A stretch of 13,491 nucleotides of DNA from Methanobacteriota archaeon (GTDB taxonomy: Archaea; Hydrothermarchaeota; Hydrothermarchaeia; Hydrothermarchaeales; JACRDW01): the NCBI GenBank assembly GCA_016212785.1, contig JACRDW010000048.1:1-13491 (forward strand). Reading direction: 5' to 3'. Below the pieces are notes generated by a model. That model saw only the letters and a list, made by a program, of their open reading frames with translations, made no database searches and was not told the origin of the DNA. Positions 5,198-13,491 of the stretch are shown piece after piece. The position numbers and the translations under genes are program-made. The first letter of the stretch is position 1, and each line of letters starts with the position of its first letter.

Positions 5198-7291
5198 ATG
5201 ATAGAATATATCGTACCAATAGCAGGTTTTACAGGTCTTGCATTCGCAGCCTACCTGGCGAGATATGTTTTGAACCAGGACAAAGGTACGCAGAAAATGC
5301 AGGACATTGCGAATGCAATTGCGGAGGGGGCGAACGCTTTCTTACACAGACAGTACAGTACCATTGGTAAGCTCGCTGTCATTGTTGCAGCGATTCTTGC
5401 GGCGGTGTGGTATATCGCTGCGCCGGAGAACAAGGGCGCTGCAGCGTTTAAGGTAGGATTTGCATTCCTCACCGGCGCTGCAATGTCAGCAATATCTGGT
5501 TATGTGGGCATGTATATTTCAGTCCGTTCAAATGTCAGAGCAGCTGCCGCTGCAAGGAAGAGCGCAAGTGATGCGCTTACCGTTGCGCTGCGCGGCGGCG
5601 CAGTTACCGGGCTGCTCATCGTTTGCCTGAGCGTGCTCGGCGTTGCAGGCATTTACTATCTATATTCTGCGCTGTTTGGTCTTGGTAAGGATACGCCTCT
5701 CTACATCGTCGGCTACGGCTTCGGCGCAAGTTTTGTCGCACTTTTTGCACAGCTCGGCGGCGGGATTTACACCAAGGCAGCAGATGTTGGTGCTGATTTG
5801 GTTGGCAAAATCGAGGCAGGAATACCGGAGGACGACCCGCGCAACCCGGCAGTTATCGCTGACTTGGTAGGCGACAACGTCGGCGACTGTGCGGGAAGAG
5901 GTGCAGATTTGTTCGAAAGCACTGCCGCAGAAAACATAGGCGCCATGATTCTGGGCATACTTTTGTTCCCGATAGCAGGTTTTGCCGGCATATTATTTCC
6001 GCTCGTGGCAAGGGCGCTCGGCATATTCGCAACGATTGCAGGTCTTTTCTCTGTGAAAATGAAGGAGGATGAAGACCCGATGAAGGCTCTTGCAAGGGGT
6101 TATGTCATCACGAGCATACTCGCTGCGATATTCTTCTACATAGCAGTAAAAATTATGTTTGCACCCACGATACCCGGGCACATGTGGCTCTTTGCTTCCG
6201 GGCTGGTGGGCATTGCAATGAGCGTTGTGTTCCTGTATCTGACTGATTATTACACATCCGATAAATACAGACCTGTTCAGGAGATTGCAGAGTCCTCGCA
6301 GACAGGTCCTGCAACCAATATAATTTCAGGGCTTGCAGTCAGCATGGAAACAACAGCGCTGCCGGCAATAACAATTTGCGCGTCTCTTCTGCTCGCCTTC
6401 TATTTCGGAGGTAAAAGCGGCGTTGCGCACGGCGGTCTCTACGGCACGGCGCTCGCTACGATGGGCATGCTTGCGACGTGTGCGTATATACTTGCAATGG
6501 ACACCTTTGGACCGATTACTGACAATGCGAACGGCATAATCGAAATGTCAGGCTTTTCGGGTGAGGTGAGGAAGGTAACAGACAAGTTGGACGCAGTCGG
6601 CAACACAACGAAAGCATTAACAAAGGGATATGCCGTAGGAAGTGCCGGGCTTGCAGCATTTTTGCTCTTCCAGGCATACATGGAAGCGGTGCATATAAAT
6701 ATCGTGGATATTGCAAAGCCTGATGTGTTTGTGGGCGGTTTCGTAGGCGTTATGCTCGTGTTCATATTCAGTTCGCTTGCAATTCGCGCAGTCGGCAGAA
6801 ATGCGTACGTCATAATCAACGAGGTTCGCCGCCAGTTCAGAGAAATTCCAGGGATAATGGAGGGAAAAGCAAAGGCAGATTATGCTGCATGCGTGGATAT
6901 ATGCACAAGGGGTGCGCTGAAAGAGATGGTCTTACCCGGGATGCTGCCTGTACTCGGGCCGGTACTCATCGGCGTGTCCTTCAAATATGCCTACGGCAGC
7001 GGCGGTGAGGCGGTCGCGTCTTTCTTGATGATGGGCACAATCGGCGGGGTCATCCTGGCTATGATGATGAACAACGGCGGCGGTGCCTGGGACAATGCAA
7101 AGAAGTATATAGAGGCAGGAGCATACGGCGGTAAACGTTTGGCTGACGGAAGCAAAAATCCCACCCACGCTGCGGCGGTAGTCGGAGACACTGTCGGAGA
7201 CCCGCTCAAGGACACCGCAGGACCTTCGCTGCACGTGGTAATAAAACTGCTGAGTACAATTACCCTCGTGCTCGCGCCTTTGTTCGTATGA
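5198..7291 (+). CDS. hppA: Membrane-bound proton-translocating pyrophosphatase, K+-independent type
   Basis: This 697-residue polytopic membrane protein couples cytosolic PPi hydrolysis to ion pumping. The catalytic signature is complete: TKAADVGADLVGK (192-204), EDDPRNPAVIADLVGDNVGD (211-230) and CAGRGADLFEST, a second acidic loop DTFGPITDNANGI (435-447), and the C-terminal motif with AAVVGDTVGDPLKDTAGPS. About 16 hydrophobic segments are expected and many are obvious. The segment GNTTKALTKG has Lys472 where K+-dependent enzymes have Ala; by published family rules this predicts a K+-independent H+ pump. An open frame continues upstream to a GTG at 5162, but those 12 codons belong to the repeat; the ATG at 5198 with GGAGTGG fits the family N-terminus. 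Using PPi made by tRNA charging and polymerases would fit its neighbours, though that link is inference. Confidence 0.97.
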   Translation: MIEYIVPIAGFTGLAFAAYLARYVLNQDKGTQKMQDIANAIAEGANAFLHRQYSTIGKLAVIVAAILAAVWYIAAPENKGAAAFKVGFAFLTGAAMSAISGYVGMYISVRSNVRAAAAARKSASDALTVALRGGAVTGLLIVCLSVLGVAGIYYLYSALFGLGKDTPLYIVGYGFGASFVALFAQLGGGIYTKAADVGADLVGKIEAGIPEDDPRNPAVIADLVGDNVGDCAGRGADLFESTAAENIGAMILGILLFPIAGFAGILFPLVARALGIFATIAGLFSVKMKEDEDPMKALARGYVITSILAAIFFYIAVKIMFAPTIPGHMWLFASGLVGIAMSVVFLYLTDYYTSDKYRPVQEIAESSQTGPATNIISGLAVSMETTALPAITICASLLLAFYFGGKSGVAHGGLYGTALATMGMLATCAYILAMDTFGPITDNANGIIEMSGFSGEVRKVTDKLDAVGNTTKALTKGYAVGSAGLAAFLLFQAYMEAVHINIVDIAKPDVFVGGFVGVMLVFIFSSLAIRAVGRNAYVIINEVRRQFREIPGIMEGKAKADYAACVDICTRGALKEMVLPGMLPVLGPVLIGVSFKYAYGSGGEAVASFLMMGTIGGVILAMMMNNGGGAWDNAKKYIEAGAYGGKRLADGSKNPTHAAAVVGDTVGDPLKDTAGPSLHVVIKLLSTITLVLAPLFV

Positions 7292-7313
7292 GAGGAGGGA
7301 AAAGCGATAAAAG

Positions 7314-7979
7314 ATGTATAGACTCGTAGTACTAGAAGACCTCATAAGGGTTCCGCCTGATAAATTTGGTCTGCCGCTGACCGAGGTTGTAGAGGATATT
7401 CTAAAAGCAGGTTATGAATATACGATGCACAATAAGCTGAGAAGAGAAGGCGGCTATGAAGGCAGGCTGGACAAAGAGCTGGGGATGATACTGGCAGTAA
7501 CGAAAATAATAGATATAAAGGACGGAACAGTTATACCCGGCGACGGCGCTGCTTATCACAGCACAACCTTTGAGGCGCTGGTATTTAAGCCAGAGCTGCA
7601 CGAAATTCTTGACGTCGAAATCGTCGAAATCGTCGAGTTTGGCGCATTCGTGCGCTTGGGACCCCTCGACGGCTTGATTCACGTTTCCCAGATAACAGAC
7701 GACTTCATAATTCACGACGTAAAGAGAGGAGCTCTGGTCGGAAAGGAAAGCAACAAGGTTCTGGGAGTCGGAGACAGGGTGAGAGCAAGAATTGTTGCAG
7801 CTAGCCTGAACCCTGAGAAATCCAAGGAGAGCAAGATAAATCTCACAACCCGCCAGCCCGGACTGGGAAAGCATGAGTGGCTGGAAGAAGCAAGAAAGAA
7901 AGGAAAGAAAGAGCCAAAGAAACCAGAGAAGCCGAAAGAGGAAGAGAAGAAAGAAGAAAAGAAAAAGGAGAAGAAATGA
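7314..7979 (+). CDS. rpoE1: DNA-directed RNA polymerase subunit RpoE1 (Rpo7, RPB7 homologue)
   Basis: RpoE1 forms the polymerase stalk with RpoF and binds emerging RNA. The N-terminal half has the RNP-like fold (MYRLVVLEDLIRVPPDKFGLPL), with conserved VIPGDGAAYH (73-82) and FEALVFKPELHE (86-97). An S1 RNA-binding domain follows from about 98 to 178 (VEFGAFVRLGPLDGLIHVSQ, then GDRVRARIVAASL). Two oddities stand out. First, about 12-14 residues (YEYTMHNKLRREGG, about 35-48) sit between the ILKAGYE helix and YEGRLDKELG, where homologues I recall run directly into YEGKIDKDLG. Second, residues about 191-221 form a tail almost wholly of Lys, Glu and Pro. The start ATG at 7314 has a strong GAGGAGGG site 14 nt upstream and follows hppA by 22 nt. 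Spt4 is next, the usual partner order, but separated by repeat copy D. Confidence 0.95.
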   Translation: MYRLVVLEDLIRVPPDKFGLPLTEVVEDILKAGYEYTMHNKLRREGGYEGRLDKELGMILAVTKIIDIKDGTVIPGDGAAYHSTTFEALVFKPELHEILDVEIVEIVEFGAFVRLGPLDGLIHVSQITDDFIIHDVKRGALVGKESNKVLGVGDRVRARIVAASLNPEKSKESKINLTTRQPGLGKHEWLEEARKKGKKEPKKPEKPKEEEKKEEKKKEKK

Positions 7980-8168
7980 GCCCTTTCAGCCCTTTTGCTT
8001 TTGCAAAAGCGCTGGCGGAAAACTACTTGCGATAGCAAAACCGCCAGACTTGCGCACTACCTGACGGTATTGCGAAGCGAACTGCAATAACGGGTCAAGA
8101 CCGAGGTCTTCAAACGTAGAAAATTTGCGAAGCAAATTTTCAGACGTTTAAAAACGAAGGGATTGAAA
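7980..8168 (+). repeat. Modular leader repeat, copy D (divergent; rpoE1 to spt4)
   Basis: This most divergent copy is almost entirely stacked inverted repeats. These are the palindrome GCTTTTGCAAAAGC (7997-8010); CTGGCGG (8012-8018) / CCGCCAG (8041-8047) enclosing TTGC / GCAA around GATA (8027-8038); TATTGC / GCAATA (8068-8089); and a long stem AAACGT + AAAATTTGC / GCAAATTTT + ACGTTT (8112-8149) capped by GAA. The family link is GGGTCAAGACCGAGG (8092-8106), matching the GGGTCAAGACACGA block, and the right end ACGAAGGGATTGAAAATG, identical to copy A. CTTC (8108-8111) could also pair with GAAG (8156-8159), the likely ribosome binding site of spt4. The left CTCAGCACTTCG block is reduced to TTTCAGCCCTTT. 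Membership is supported by two blocks only. Confidence 0.6.
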
Positions 8169-8351
8169 ATGAAGGAAAGAGCGTGCAAGGAATGCGGCAG
8201 GATAACCGAGCTGGATGTTTGCGTCGTGTGCAAAACTCCCACCTCATCGGACTGGATGGGTTACGTCAGCGTGATAGATGCTGAGAAGTCTGAAATAGCG
8301 AAAAAGTTGAACATAGCTGCAAAGGGAAGATACGCATTGAGAGTAAGGTAA
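8169..8351 (+). CDS. spt4: Transcription elongation factor Spt4 (RpoE2)
   Basis: This 60-residue zinc protein is the archaeal partner of Spt5/NusG, together clamping RNA polymerase for processive elongation. It has the four-Cys zinc site C6-x2-C9 and C18-x2-C21 (ACKECGRITELDVCVVCKT), followed by the SSDWMGYVSVIDAEKSEIAKKLNI core and a GRYALRVR terminus, typical in order and length. I place the start at the ATG at 8169, within the conserved GATTGAAAATG end of repeat copy D; a TTG two codons upstream is possible but is part of that shared motif. The stop TAA is followed without a gap by the DUF359 gene. The rpoE1-spt4-DUF359-rps24e order is common in archaea. Confidence 0.93.
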   Translation: MKERACKECGRITELDVCVVCKTPTSSDWMGYVSVIDAEKSEIAKKLNIAAKGRYALRVR

Positions 8352-8867
8352 ATGAAAGATTTAAAGCTGCCCAAAGAACTTCGGGGCATTTTCAAAAAAC
8401 CTTTTGGTGAAGTCTATAGAGGTAAAGGATTAAAGCCAGCGCAGGAAATCAAGAGCAGGCTGAAGGGCGAGAAGGTAATCGTAGTCGGAGACATGACTCT
8501 CAAAAACATGCTTGCGGTCGGAGTTAAGCCGAATCTCGCTGTCGTGGATTTAAAAACGAAAAGGAGCATTGAGATGCCTGCAGTTGAAAACGTTTTCAGA
8601 GCGAAGAATCCTCCGGGAATGATAACAAGCGACTTATGGAACAAAATACACGAGGCCATCGAAGTGGACGGCTCGGTTGTACTGATTGAAGGAGAGGAAG
8701 ACCTCGCTGTGCTGCCCTGCGTTTTAGAGGCAGACTGGGGTACGGTCGTGCTCTACGGACAGCCGGACGAGGGAATAGTATTTATTAAAGTAGATGAGAA
8801 CAAAAAGATTGAGGCAGGCATGGTGCTGAAGCTTTTAATGAGTTCACAGGAAAAGGAGGCGATTTAG
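8352..8867 (+). CDS. GTP-dependent dephospho-CoA kinase (DUF359)
   Basis: The 171-residue product belongs to the DUF359 family, shown in Thermococcus kodakarensis to phosphorylate dephospho-CoA with GTP, the last step of archaeal CoA synthesis, unrelated to bacterial CoaE. Family segments are all present: PFGEVYRG near the N-terminus, VVGDMTLKNML (44-54), NLAVVDLKTKRS (61-72, with the conserved acidic D66), NPPGMIT, VLIEGEEDLAVLPCVLEADWGTVVLYGQPDEGIV (110-143). The acidic EGEEDL and GQPDEG motifs are the likely metal and phosphate site. It starts at ATG 8352 directly after the spt4 stop and ends in TAG overlapping the GTG start of rps24e by one base, so it is firmly in the ribosomal operon, as in other archaea. 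Function is taken from the family, not shown here. Confidence 0.92.
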   Translation: MKDLKLPKELRGIFKKPFGEVYRGKGLKPAQEIKSRLKGEKVIVVGDMTLKNMLAVGVKPNLAVVDLKTKRSIEMPAVENVFRAKNPPGMITSDLWNKIHEAIEVDGSVVLIEGEEDLAVLPCVLEADWGTVVLYGQPDEGIVFIKVDENKKIEAGMVLKLLMSSQEKEAI

Positions 8868-9282
8868 TGGAAGTAACGATACTCGAAGAGAAGGAAAACC
8901 CGCTTCTTGACAGAAAAGAACTGAGGGTCAAGGTTGTTCACGACGCCGCAACCCCGAGAATATCTGAAGTAAGAGACAAGATGGTTGCGATGCTGGGCGT
9001 TGATAAAGAAACTCTCATACTGGATTCCTTAAAGTCAAGATTTGGCGCCAGAGAAAGCATCGGCTTTGTCAAGGTTTACAAGACGAAGGAGAGGGCACTC
9101 AAGGTAGAGCCGAGGCACAGGCTGGAGAAAAATTTGCTTGTGGAAAAAACCAAGAGAGAAGAGAAGCCAAAAGCAGCACCCAAGAAAAAAGAGGAGCCTA
9201 GGAAGGAAGTCCCAAAAAAGGAAGAGAAGCCAAAAGCGGAAGTGAAAAAAGAGACGCCTAAGAAAGAGACGGAGAAGAAGCA

Positions 9283-9286
<4 letters not shown>
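8867..9286 (+). CDS. rps24e: 30S ribosomal protein eS24 with Lys/Glu-rich tail
   Basis: The first 95 or so residues match eS24: [33 protein letters not shown], then [35 protein letters not shown], ending at the usual family boundary near YL/NLLVE. A tail of about 45 residues follows, made of Lys, Glu and Pro with imperfect repeats around EEKPKA ([31 protein letters not shown]). Archaeal eS24 is usually about 100 residues, so the tail is an extension, probably disordered, resembling the tail of RpoE1 in this window. The start is GTG at 8867, overlapping the DUF359 stop (TAGTG) and preceded by AAAAGGAGG. The stop overlaps the rps27ae ATG (ATGA), a four-base overlap that implies translational coupling. 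Confidence 0.93.
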
Positions 9287-11012
<1,726 letters not shown>

Positions 11013-11014
<2 letters not shown>

Positions 11015-11060
11015 AATTTCTGGACCCATTAATGTAGGCTTGTTTGGGTCCAGAAATTTT
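11013..11060. terminator. Perfect 15-bp inverted repeat between convergent genes
   Basis: Arms AAAATTTCTGGACCC (11013-11027) and GGGTCCAGAAATTTT (11046-11060) are perfectly complementary around an 18-nt loop. The A/T-rich arm ends give a U-run after the hairpin on either strand. It lies exactly between the bud32 stop (11012-11014) and the stop of the minus-strand gene (TAA at 11062-11064 on the complement), so it can terminate both. It does not resemble the modular leader repeats. Confidence 0.7.
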
Positions 11061-11061
11061 A

Positions 11062-11595
11062 TTAATAAGTGCACACTACAGCGCTGGCGGCATGCAGCTC
11101 AAAGTATGGGCAGGGCTTCGTGCATTCTTTTATCTCGACTTCACTTCTCTTCCAGGGGCAATCTACAGAGCCATTTTTGATTGGAATACTCCTCCTGGGG
11201 TGGGCTTCCTTGAACCACCTGATAGAGGGCGCCGTAGACTCGTATGTGTTCTTGTTTACCTGCTTTATATATTTCAGTGCCTGCAGTACTAGCAGTGCTC
11301 TTGCAACAACCGTCTTTTTCAAGGGAACTTGCTTGTAGAGATCCTTCTCCCTGAATACCGGAGGCATGGCGTAGAGGTATTTCTTTACACTTTCTACCTC
11401 TTCTTTGGATATAGAGGGGTTATTTTTCCACAAAAGCACATATTTGGTATTTGTTCTAAAAATTACCCCTTTTTCAAACTCTAACAAGTCTCCATCCAAT
11501 TTTGAAAGCTTCTCATCTATTTTAGACAGCTTTTTTTCCAGTTCTTCCTTCTCCCTTACCAGACTTTTTATCCTCTGGATGCCAATTTTCATCAT
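11062..11595 (-). CDS. Unrecognised coiled-coil, possible winged-helix, Cys-containing protein
   Basis: I do not recognise this 177-residue protein. Residues about 8-42 are heptad-like and charged (LVREKEELEKKLSKIDEKLSKLDG) and look like a coiled coil. A middle part (about 65-115) is helical with a DLYKQVPLKKTVVARALLVLQALKYIKQ stretch ending in a possible beta-wing, which could be a winged helix and hence DNA or RNA binding. The C-terminus holds four Cys (146, 158, 162, 175; DCPW, ECTKPCPYF) that might bind zinc. It is the only minus-strand gene in the window and splits kae1-bud32 from rdgB-rps15, so it looks like an insertion. The ATG at 11595 faces rdgB; only about 65 nt lie between the likely starts. 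Coding is supported by an open frame of family-like composition and a flanking terminator, not by homology. Confidence 0.7.
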   Translation of the reverse strand: MMKIGIQRIKSLVREKEELEKKLSKIDEKLSKLDGDLLEFEKGVIFRTNTKYVLLWKNNPSISKEEVESVKKYLYAMPPVFREKDLYKQVPLKKTVVARALLVLQALKYIKQVNKNTYESTAPSIRWFKEAHPRRSIPIKNGSVDCPWKRSEVEIKECTKPCPYFELHAASAVVCTY

Positions 11596-11621
11596 TTAAT
11601 ATGTTAAAATTACCGTCAAAA

Positions 11622-11640
11622 AACCAAAAAATTTATGTTT
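11622..11640 (+). promoter_or_regulatory. Possible TATA box for rdgB (divergent promoter region)
   Basis: An A/T-rich string CAAAAAATTTATGTTTTA in the gap between the divergent genes resembles BRE plus TATA. Its TTTATG core (about 11630-11635) lies about 28 nt before the GTG at 11661, the distance expected for a leaderless or near-leaderless transcript. The same A/T-rich stretch, read on the minus strand, could serve the divergent gene. Weak evidence: composition and spacing only. Confidence 0.35.
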
Positions 11641-11660
11641 TAGTAAAAAAAAGCGGAGTT

Positions 11661-12329
11661 GTGATTTACTTTACAACCTCGAACAGGCATAAATATCTCG
11701 AAGCAAAGGAGATATTTAGGAAGAACGGGCTTAAATTGGGGAGAATATCCAGAGATTATACAGAAATACAGGCAAATACTCTGGAAGAAGTAGTAAAAGA
11801 GGCCCTCTGGCACATAAACAGAAAAAAAGTATTCATTGAAGATTCAGGCATTTTTATAAAGGCGCTGAACGGCTTTCCGGGCGTTTATTCTCGCTACGTC
11901 GAGGACACGATTGGAAATCGCGGAATTTTAAGATTGATGCGAGATGTTAAAAATCGCGGTGCTGTCTTCAGGTCAGTAGTTGGCTACAAAGACAGTAGAA
12001 CAAAGCTATTCAAGGGCGAGGTTTACGGCAGCATAGCTCTGGAAGAGCGCGGTATCAAGGGCTTTGGCTACGACCCCATATTCATACCAAAAGATTATAA
12101 TAAGACCTTCGCAGAGGATTATAGACTAAAGCAGAAAATTTCGCACAGGAGAAAAGCGATAGAGAAGCTTGCGAAGTATCTCAGCACTTCGCAATCAAGC
12201 TTTTCATATAGGCGAGAGCGAATGATTGCTCATGCCGAGACCCAGAGTTGCACTTGCCGAGGGCAAGTGATATATCGGGTCAAGACACGACTGAGAGAAG
12301 AACGAAGTTCGAGCGAAGGAGTGGATTGA
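11661..12329 (+). CDS. rdgB: Non-canonical purine NTP pyrophosphatase (RdgB/HAM1) with repeat-encoded tail
   Basis: RdgB/HAM1 hydrolyses dITP, ITP and XTP to the monophosphate and PPi, keeping deaminated purines out of nucleic acids. Motifs: [19 protein letters not shown] at the N-terminus (substrate-binding S/T-x-N-x-x-K), [22 protein letters not shown] (catalytic acidic motif), [11 protein letters not shown] (specificity loop) and a [12 protein letters not shown] terminal helix. I start at GTG 11661, where the family N-terminus begins; an ATG at 11601 adds 20 residues without family resemblance and leaves no room for a promoter next to the divergent gene. The family normally ends near KLAKYL (about residue 174 of 222). 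The last 48 residues are translated from repeat copy E up to a TGA inside its GATTGAAAATG end, two bases before the rps15 ATG. The tail is Arg/Ser-rich and resembles no known domain to me. Confidence 0.88.
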   Translation: MIYFTTSNRHKYLEAKEIFRKNGLKLGRISRDYTEIQANTLEEVVKEALWHINRKKVFIEDSGIFIKALNGFPGVYSRYVEDTIGNRGILRLMRDVKNRGAVFRSVVGYKDSRTKLFKGEVYGSIALEERGIKGFGYDPIFIPKDYNKTFAEDYRLKQKISHRRKAIEKLAKYLSTSQSSFSYRRERMIAHAETQSCTCRGQVIYRVKTRLREERSSSEGVD

Positions 12330-12331
12330 AA
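12171..12331 (+). repeat. Modular leader repeat, copy E (overlaps rdgB 3' end, precedes rps15)
   Basis: This copy lies mostly within the rdgB reading frame and ends at the rps15 start. TTGCGAAGT (12169-12177) pairs perfectly with ACTTCGCAA (12186-12194) around ATCTCAGC. Then come TCAAGCTTTTCA, an AGGCGAGAGCGAATGATTGCTC segment replacing the GACGTAGGGA hairpin, and TGCCGAGACCC (12233-12243), whose GACCC pairs with GGGTC (12277-12281). Inside is a hairpin CACTTGCC / GGCAAGTG around GAG (12251-12269). AAGACACGACTGAG follows, with CTGAG (12291-12295) complementary to CTCAG (12180-12184). GAAC / GTTC around GAA (12300-12310) precedes the right end GAAGGAGTGGATTGAAAATG. The left edge GCGAAGTA is shared with the last codons of rpl24e at copy B. 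Confidence 0.78.
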
Positions 12332-12784
12332 ATGTCAAGGATGCATTCAGGTAAGAGAGGCAAATCAGGTTCTACGAGACCTTACAGGACCTCACCCCCG
12401 GAGTGGGCAGAGTATCAGCCGCAGGAGATTGAAAATCTGATACTCAAGCTCGCAAAGAAGGGTGAAAATCCAAGCATGATTGGTACAACATTGAGAGACC
12501 AGTACGGCGTACCAAACGTTAAATTAATCTCGAAAGAGAGGATAACTAAAATTTTAGATAAAAAAATGAAGAGGGAAATACCAGAGGATTTGATGAATCT
12601 AATTAGAACGGCAGTAAATCTGGAGAAGCACCATGCGGCGAATCCTCACGATACGACTGCCAAGCGGGGCATGCAGCTAGCCGAGTCGAAAATAAAGAGG
12701 CTTGCGAAGTACTACGTGAGGGAGGGCAGATTACCTGCAGGCTGGGCGTACGACCTTGCAAAAGCTAAGCTGCTGGTGAAATAG
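12332..12784 (+). CDS. rps15: 30S ribosomal protein uS15
   Basis: This 150-residue protein has the archaeal/eukaryotic form of uS15, longer than the bacterial 89 residues. The N-terminal signature [17 protein letters not shown] is present, followed by [43 protein letters not shown] and the 16S-rRNA-binding core ([42 protein letters not shown]) and a short [12 protein letters not shown] tail. The ATG at 12332 fits the family N-terminus exactly and is the ATG of the GATTGAAAATG motif of repeat copy E; the frame is open upstream to 12248 only because of the repeat. The next gene (DHH family) starts 2 nt after the stop. uS15 followed by a RecJ-like gene is a common archaeal pair. Confidence 0.96.
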   Translation: MSRMHSGKRGKSGSTRPYRTSPPEWAEYQPQEIENLILKLAKKGENPSMIGTTLRDQYGVPNVKLISKERITKILDKKMKREIPEDLMNLIRTAVNLEKHHAANPHDTTAKRGMQLAESKIKRLAKYYVREGRLPAGWAYDLAKAKLLVK

Positions 12785-12786
12785 CA

Positions 12787-13491
12787 ATGCGGCTTCCAAT
12801 AAAAATGCTCAGAGAGTTTGAGGAAGCTTCAAAAGTTTTTAAAGAACTCATTGAAAAAGGCGAAGTTGTTAGAGTAATAACCCACAACGATGCGGACGGA
12901 CTCAGCGCGGGGTCAATACTCCACAAAAGCGTGAGCAGGGAAAGCTGCGCGGTTCATATAACAAGCGTTAAACAGCTTGATGAAAGAGCAATAAAAGATG
13001 CTTCGGCAAATAGCCAGAAAATCGTCATAATTACAGATGCTGGCAGCGGGCAGCTGGAGGAGATAAGGGAGCACCTGCTTGACAAGCATTACGTGATAGT
13101 GCTGGACCACCACCAACCGAAGGAACTGGAGCACGAGAGTTTATTCCACATAAATCCTCACCATCACGGCATCGACGGAGCAAGAGAAATCAGCGGAGCA
13201 GGAATGGCGTACCTGTTTTCCAAGGCAGTAAATCCGAGCAATACGGATTTATCACCGCTTGCAATAGTGGGCGCGCTTGGGGATATCCAGGATGCCGGCG
13301 GAGAGCTCGTCAGACTGAACAGAGACGTACTTGAGGACGGGATAAATGCAGGAGTTTTAAAGGCCGAGAAGGATTTGCGCCTGTTCGGAAGGCAGACGAG
13401 ACCTCTGTACAAGGCGATAGAGTACACGACAGAGCCGTTCATCCCGGGCTTGAGCGGAAGCGAGTCAGCGTGCGCGCAGTTTCTAAACGAC
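12787..13491 (+). CDS. DHH-family phosphoesterase, archaeal RecJ-like nuclease (5' part)
   Basis: An open frame starts at ATG 12787 and runs off the window end with 235 codons visible. DHH-family motifs appear in order: VITHNDADGLSAGSI (motif I, metal ligands in NDAD), IITDAGSGQ (motif II), VLDHHQP (the DHH motif III, followed by an unusual His-rich NPHHHG), and AIVGALGDIQD (motif IV). This matches archaeal RecJ-like proteins, 5'-3' or 3'-5' single-strand exonucleases, some of which associate with GINS/Cdc45-type replisome components; which subtype this is cannot be told from the N-terminal half. It begins 2 nt after the rps15 stop and is presumably in the same operon, though no clear ribosome binding site is seen beyond GGTGAAATAG. 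The C-terminal DHHA1 region lies outside the window. Confidence 0.92.
   Translation, partial: MRLPIKMLREFEEASKVFKELIEKGEVVRVITHNDADGLSAGSILHKSVSRESCAVHITSVKQLDERAIKDASANSQKIVIITDAGSGQLEEIREHLLDKHYVIVLDHHQPKELEHESLFHINPHHHGIDGAREISGAGMAYLFSKAVNPSNTDLSPLAIVGALGDIQDAGGELVRLNRDVLEDGINAGVLKAEKDLRLFGRQTRPLYKAIEYTTEPFIPGLSGSESACAQFLND

Noticed and set aside
7712-8038. Phe/Ser-rich minus-strand frame over the rpoE1 3' end, looking like a membrane protein
   Set aside because: It is the antisense of the Lys/Glu-rich tail, which always reads as Phe/Ser/Leu on the other strand; the same applies at 9035-9283.
11044-11338. Plus-strand short frames at 11044-11338 opposite the minus-strand gene
   Set aside because: They lie antisense to a longer, better-supported frame and directly after a terminator; no start signals.

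Overview
The window is archaeal. It carries a run of archaeal/eukaryotic-type information-processing genes: ribosomal proteins eL8(L7Ae), eS28, eL24, eS6, eS24, eS31(S27ae) and uS15; initiation factors aIF5B and aIF2-gamma; RNA polymerase subunit RpoE1(Rpo7) and Spt4; and KEOPS subunits Kae1 and Bud32. Gene order matches the conserved blocks seen in many Euryarchaeota. I cannot fix the lineage from the sequence alone; a methanogen/ANME-like or Archaeoglobi-like euryarchaeon is a guess.

Layout: (1) 1-3093, 3' end of rpl7ae, rps28e, rpl24e, ndk, infB. (2) 3094-5050, rps6e, aIF2-gamma and an Fcf1-like PIN protein, tightly coupled, all three starting with TTG. (3) 5198-7979, a membrane proton-pumping pyrophosphatase, then rpoE1. 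(4) 8169-11014, spt4, GTP-dependent dephospho-CoA kinase (DUF359), rps24e, rps27ae, kae1, bud32, almost all overlapping or abutting, closed by a perfect 15-bp hairpin. (5) 11062-11595 (minus), an unrecognised Cys-containing coiled-coil protein that breaks the conserved order. (6) 11661-13491, rdgB/HAM1, rps15 and the 5' part of a DHH-family RecJ-like gene running off the end. Nearly every gene except 11062-11595 serves ribosome assembly, translation, transcription elongation, tRNA t6A modification or nucleotide/PPi housekeeping.

The unusual part lies between genes. Where genes do not overlap, five gaps (before rpl24e, ndk, hppA, spt4 and rps15) are filled from the upstream stop, or just inside the upstream gene, to the downstream start codon by related modular repeats of about 150-210 nt. 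All are in the direction of transcription. Shared blocks are a left block CTCAGCACTTCG; TCAAGCTTTTCA; TGCCGAGACCCA; GGGTCAAGACACGA; and a right end GGATTGAAAATG in which ATG is the start codon of the next gene. Between them sit exchangeable perfect hairpins. Pairing of GACCC with GGGTC and TCGTG with CACGA suggests a branched fold in the leader RNA. At rps15 the element is read through in the frame of the upstream gene and adds about 48 residues to RdgB. I do not recognise this family and consider it the main candidate for something undescribed.
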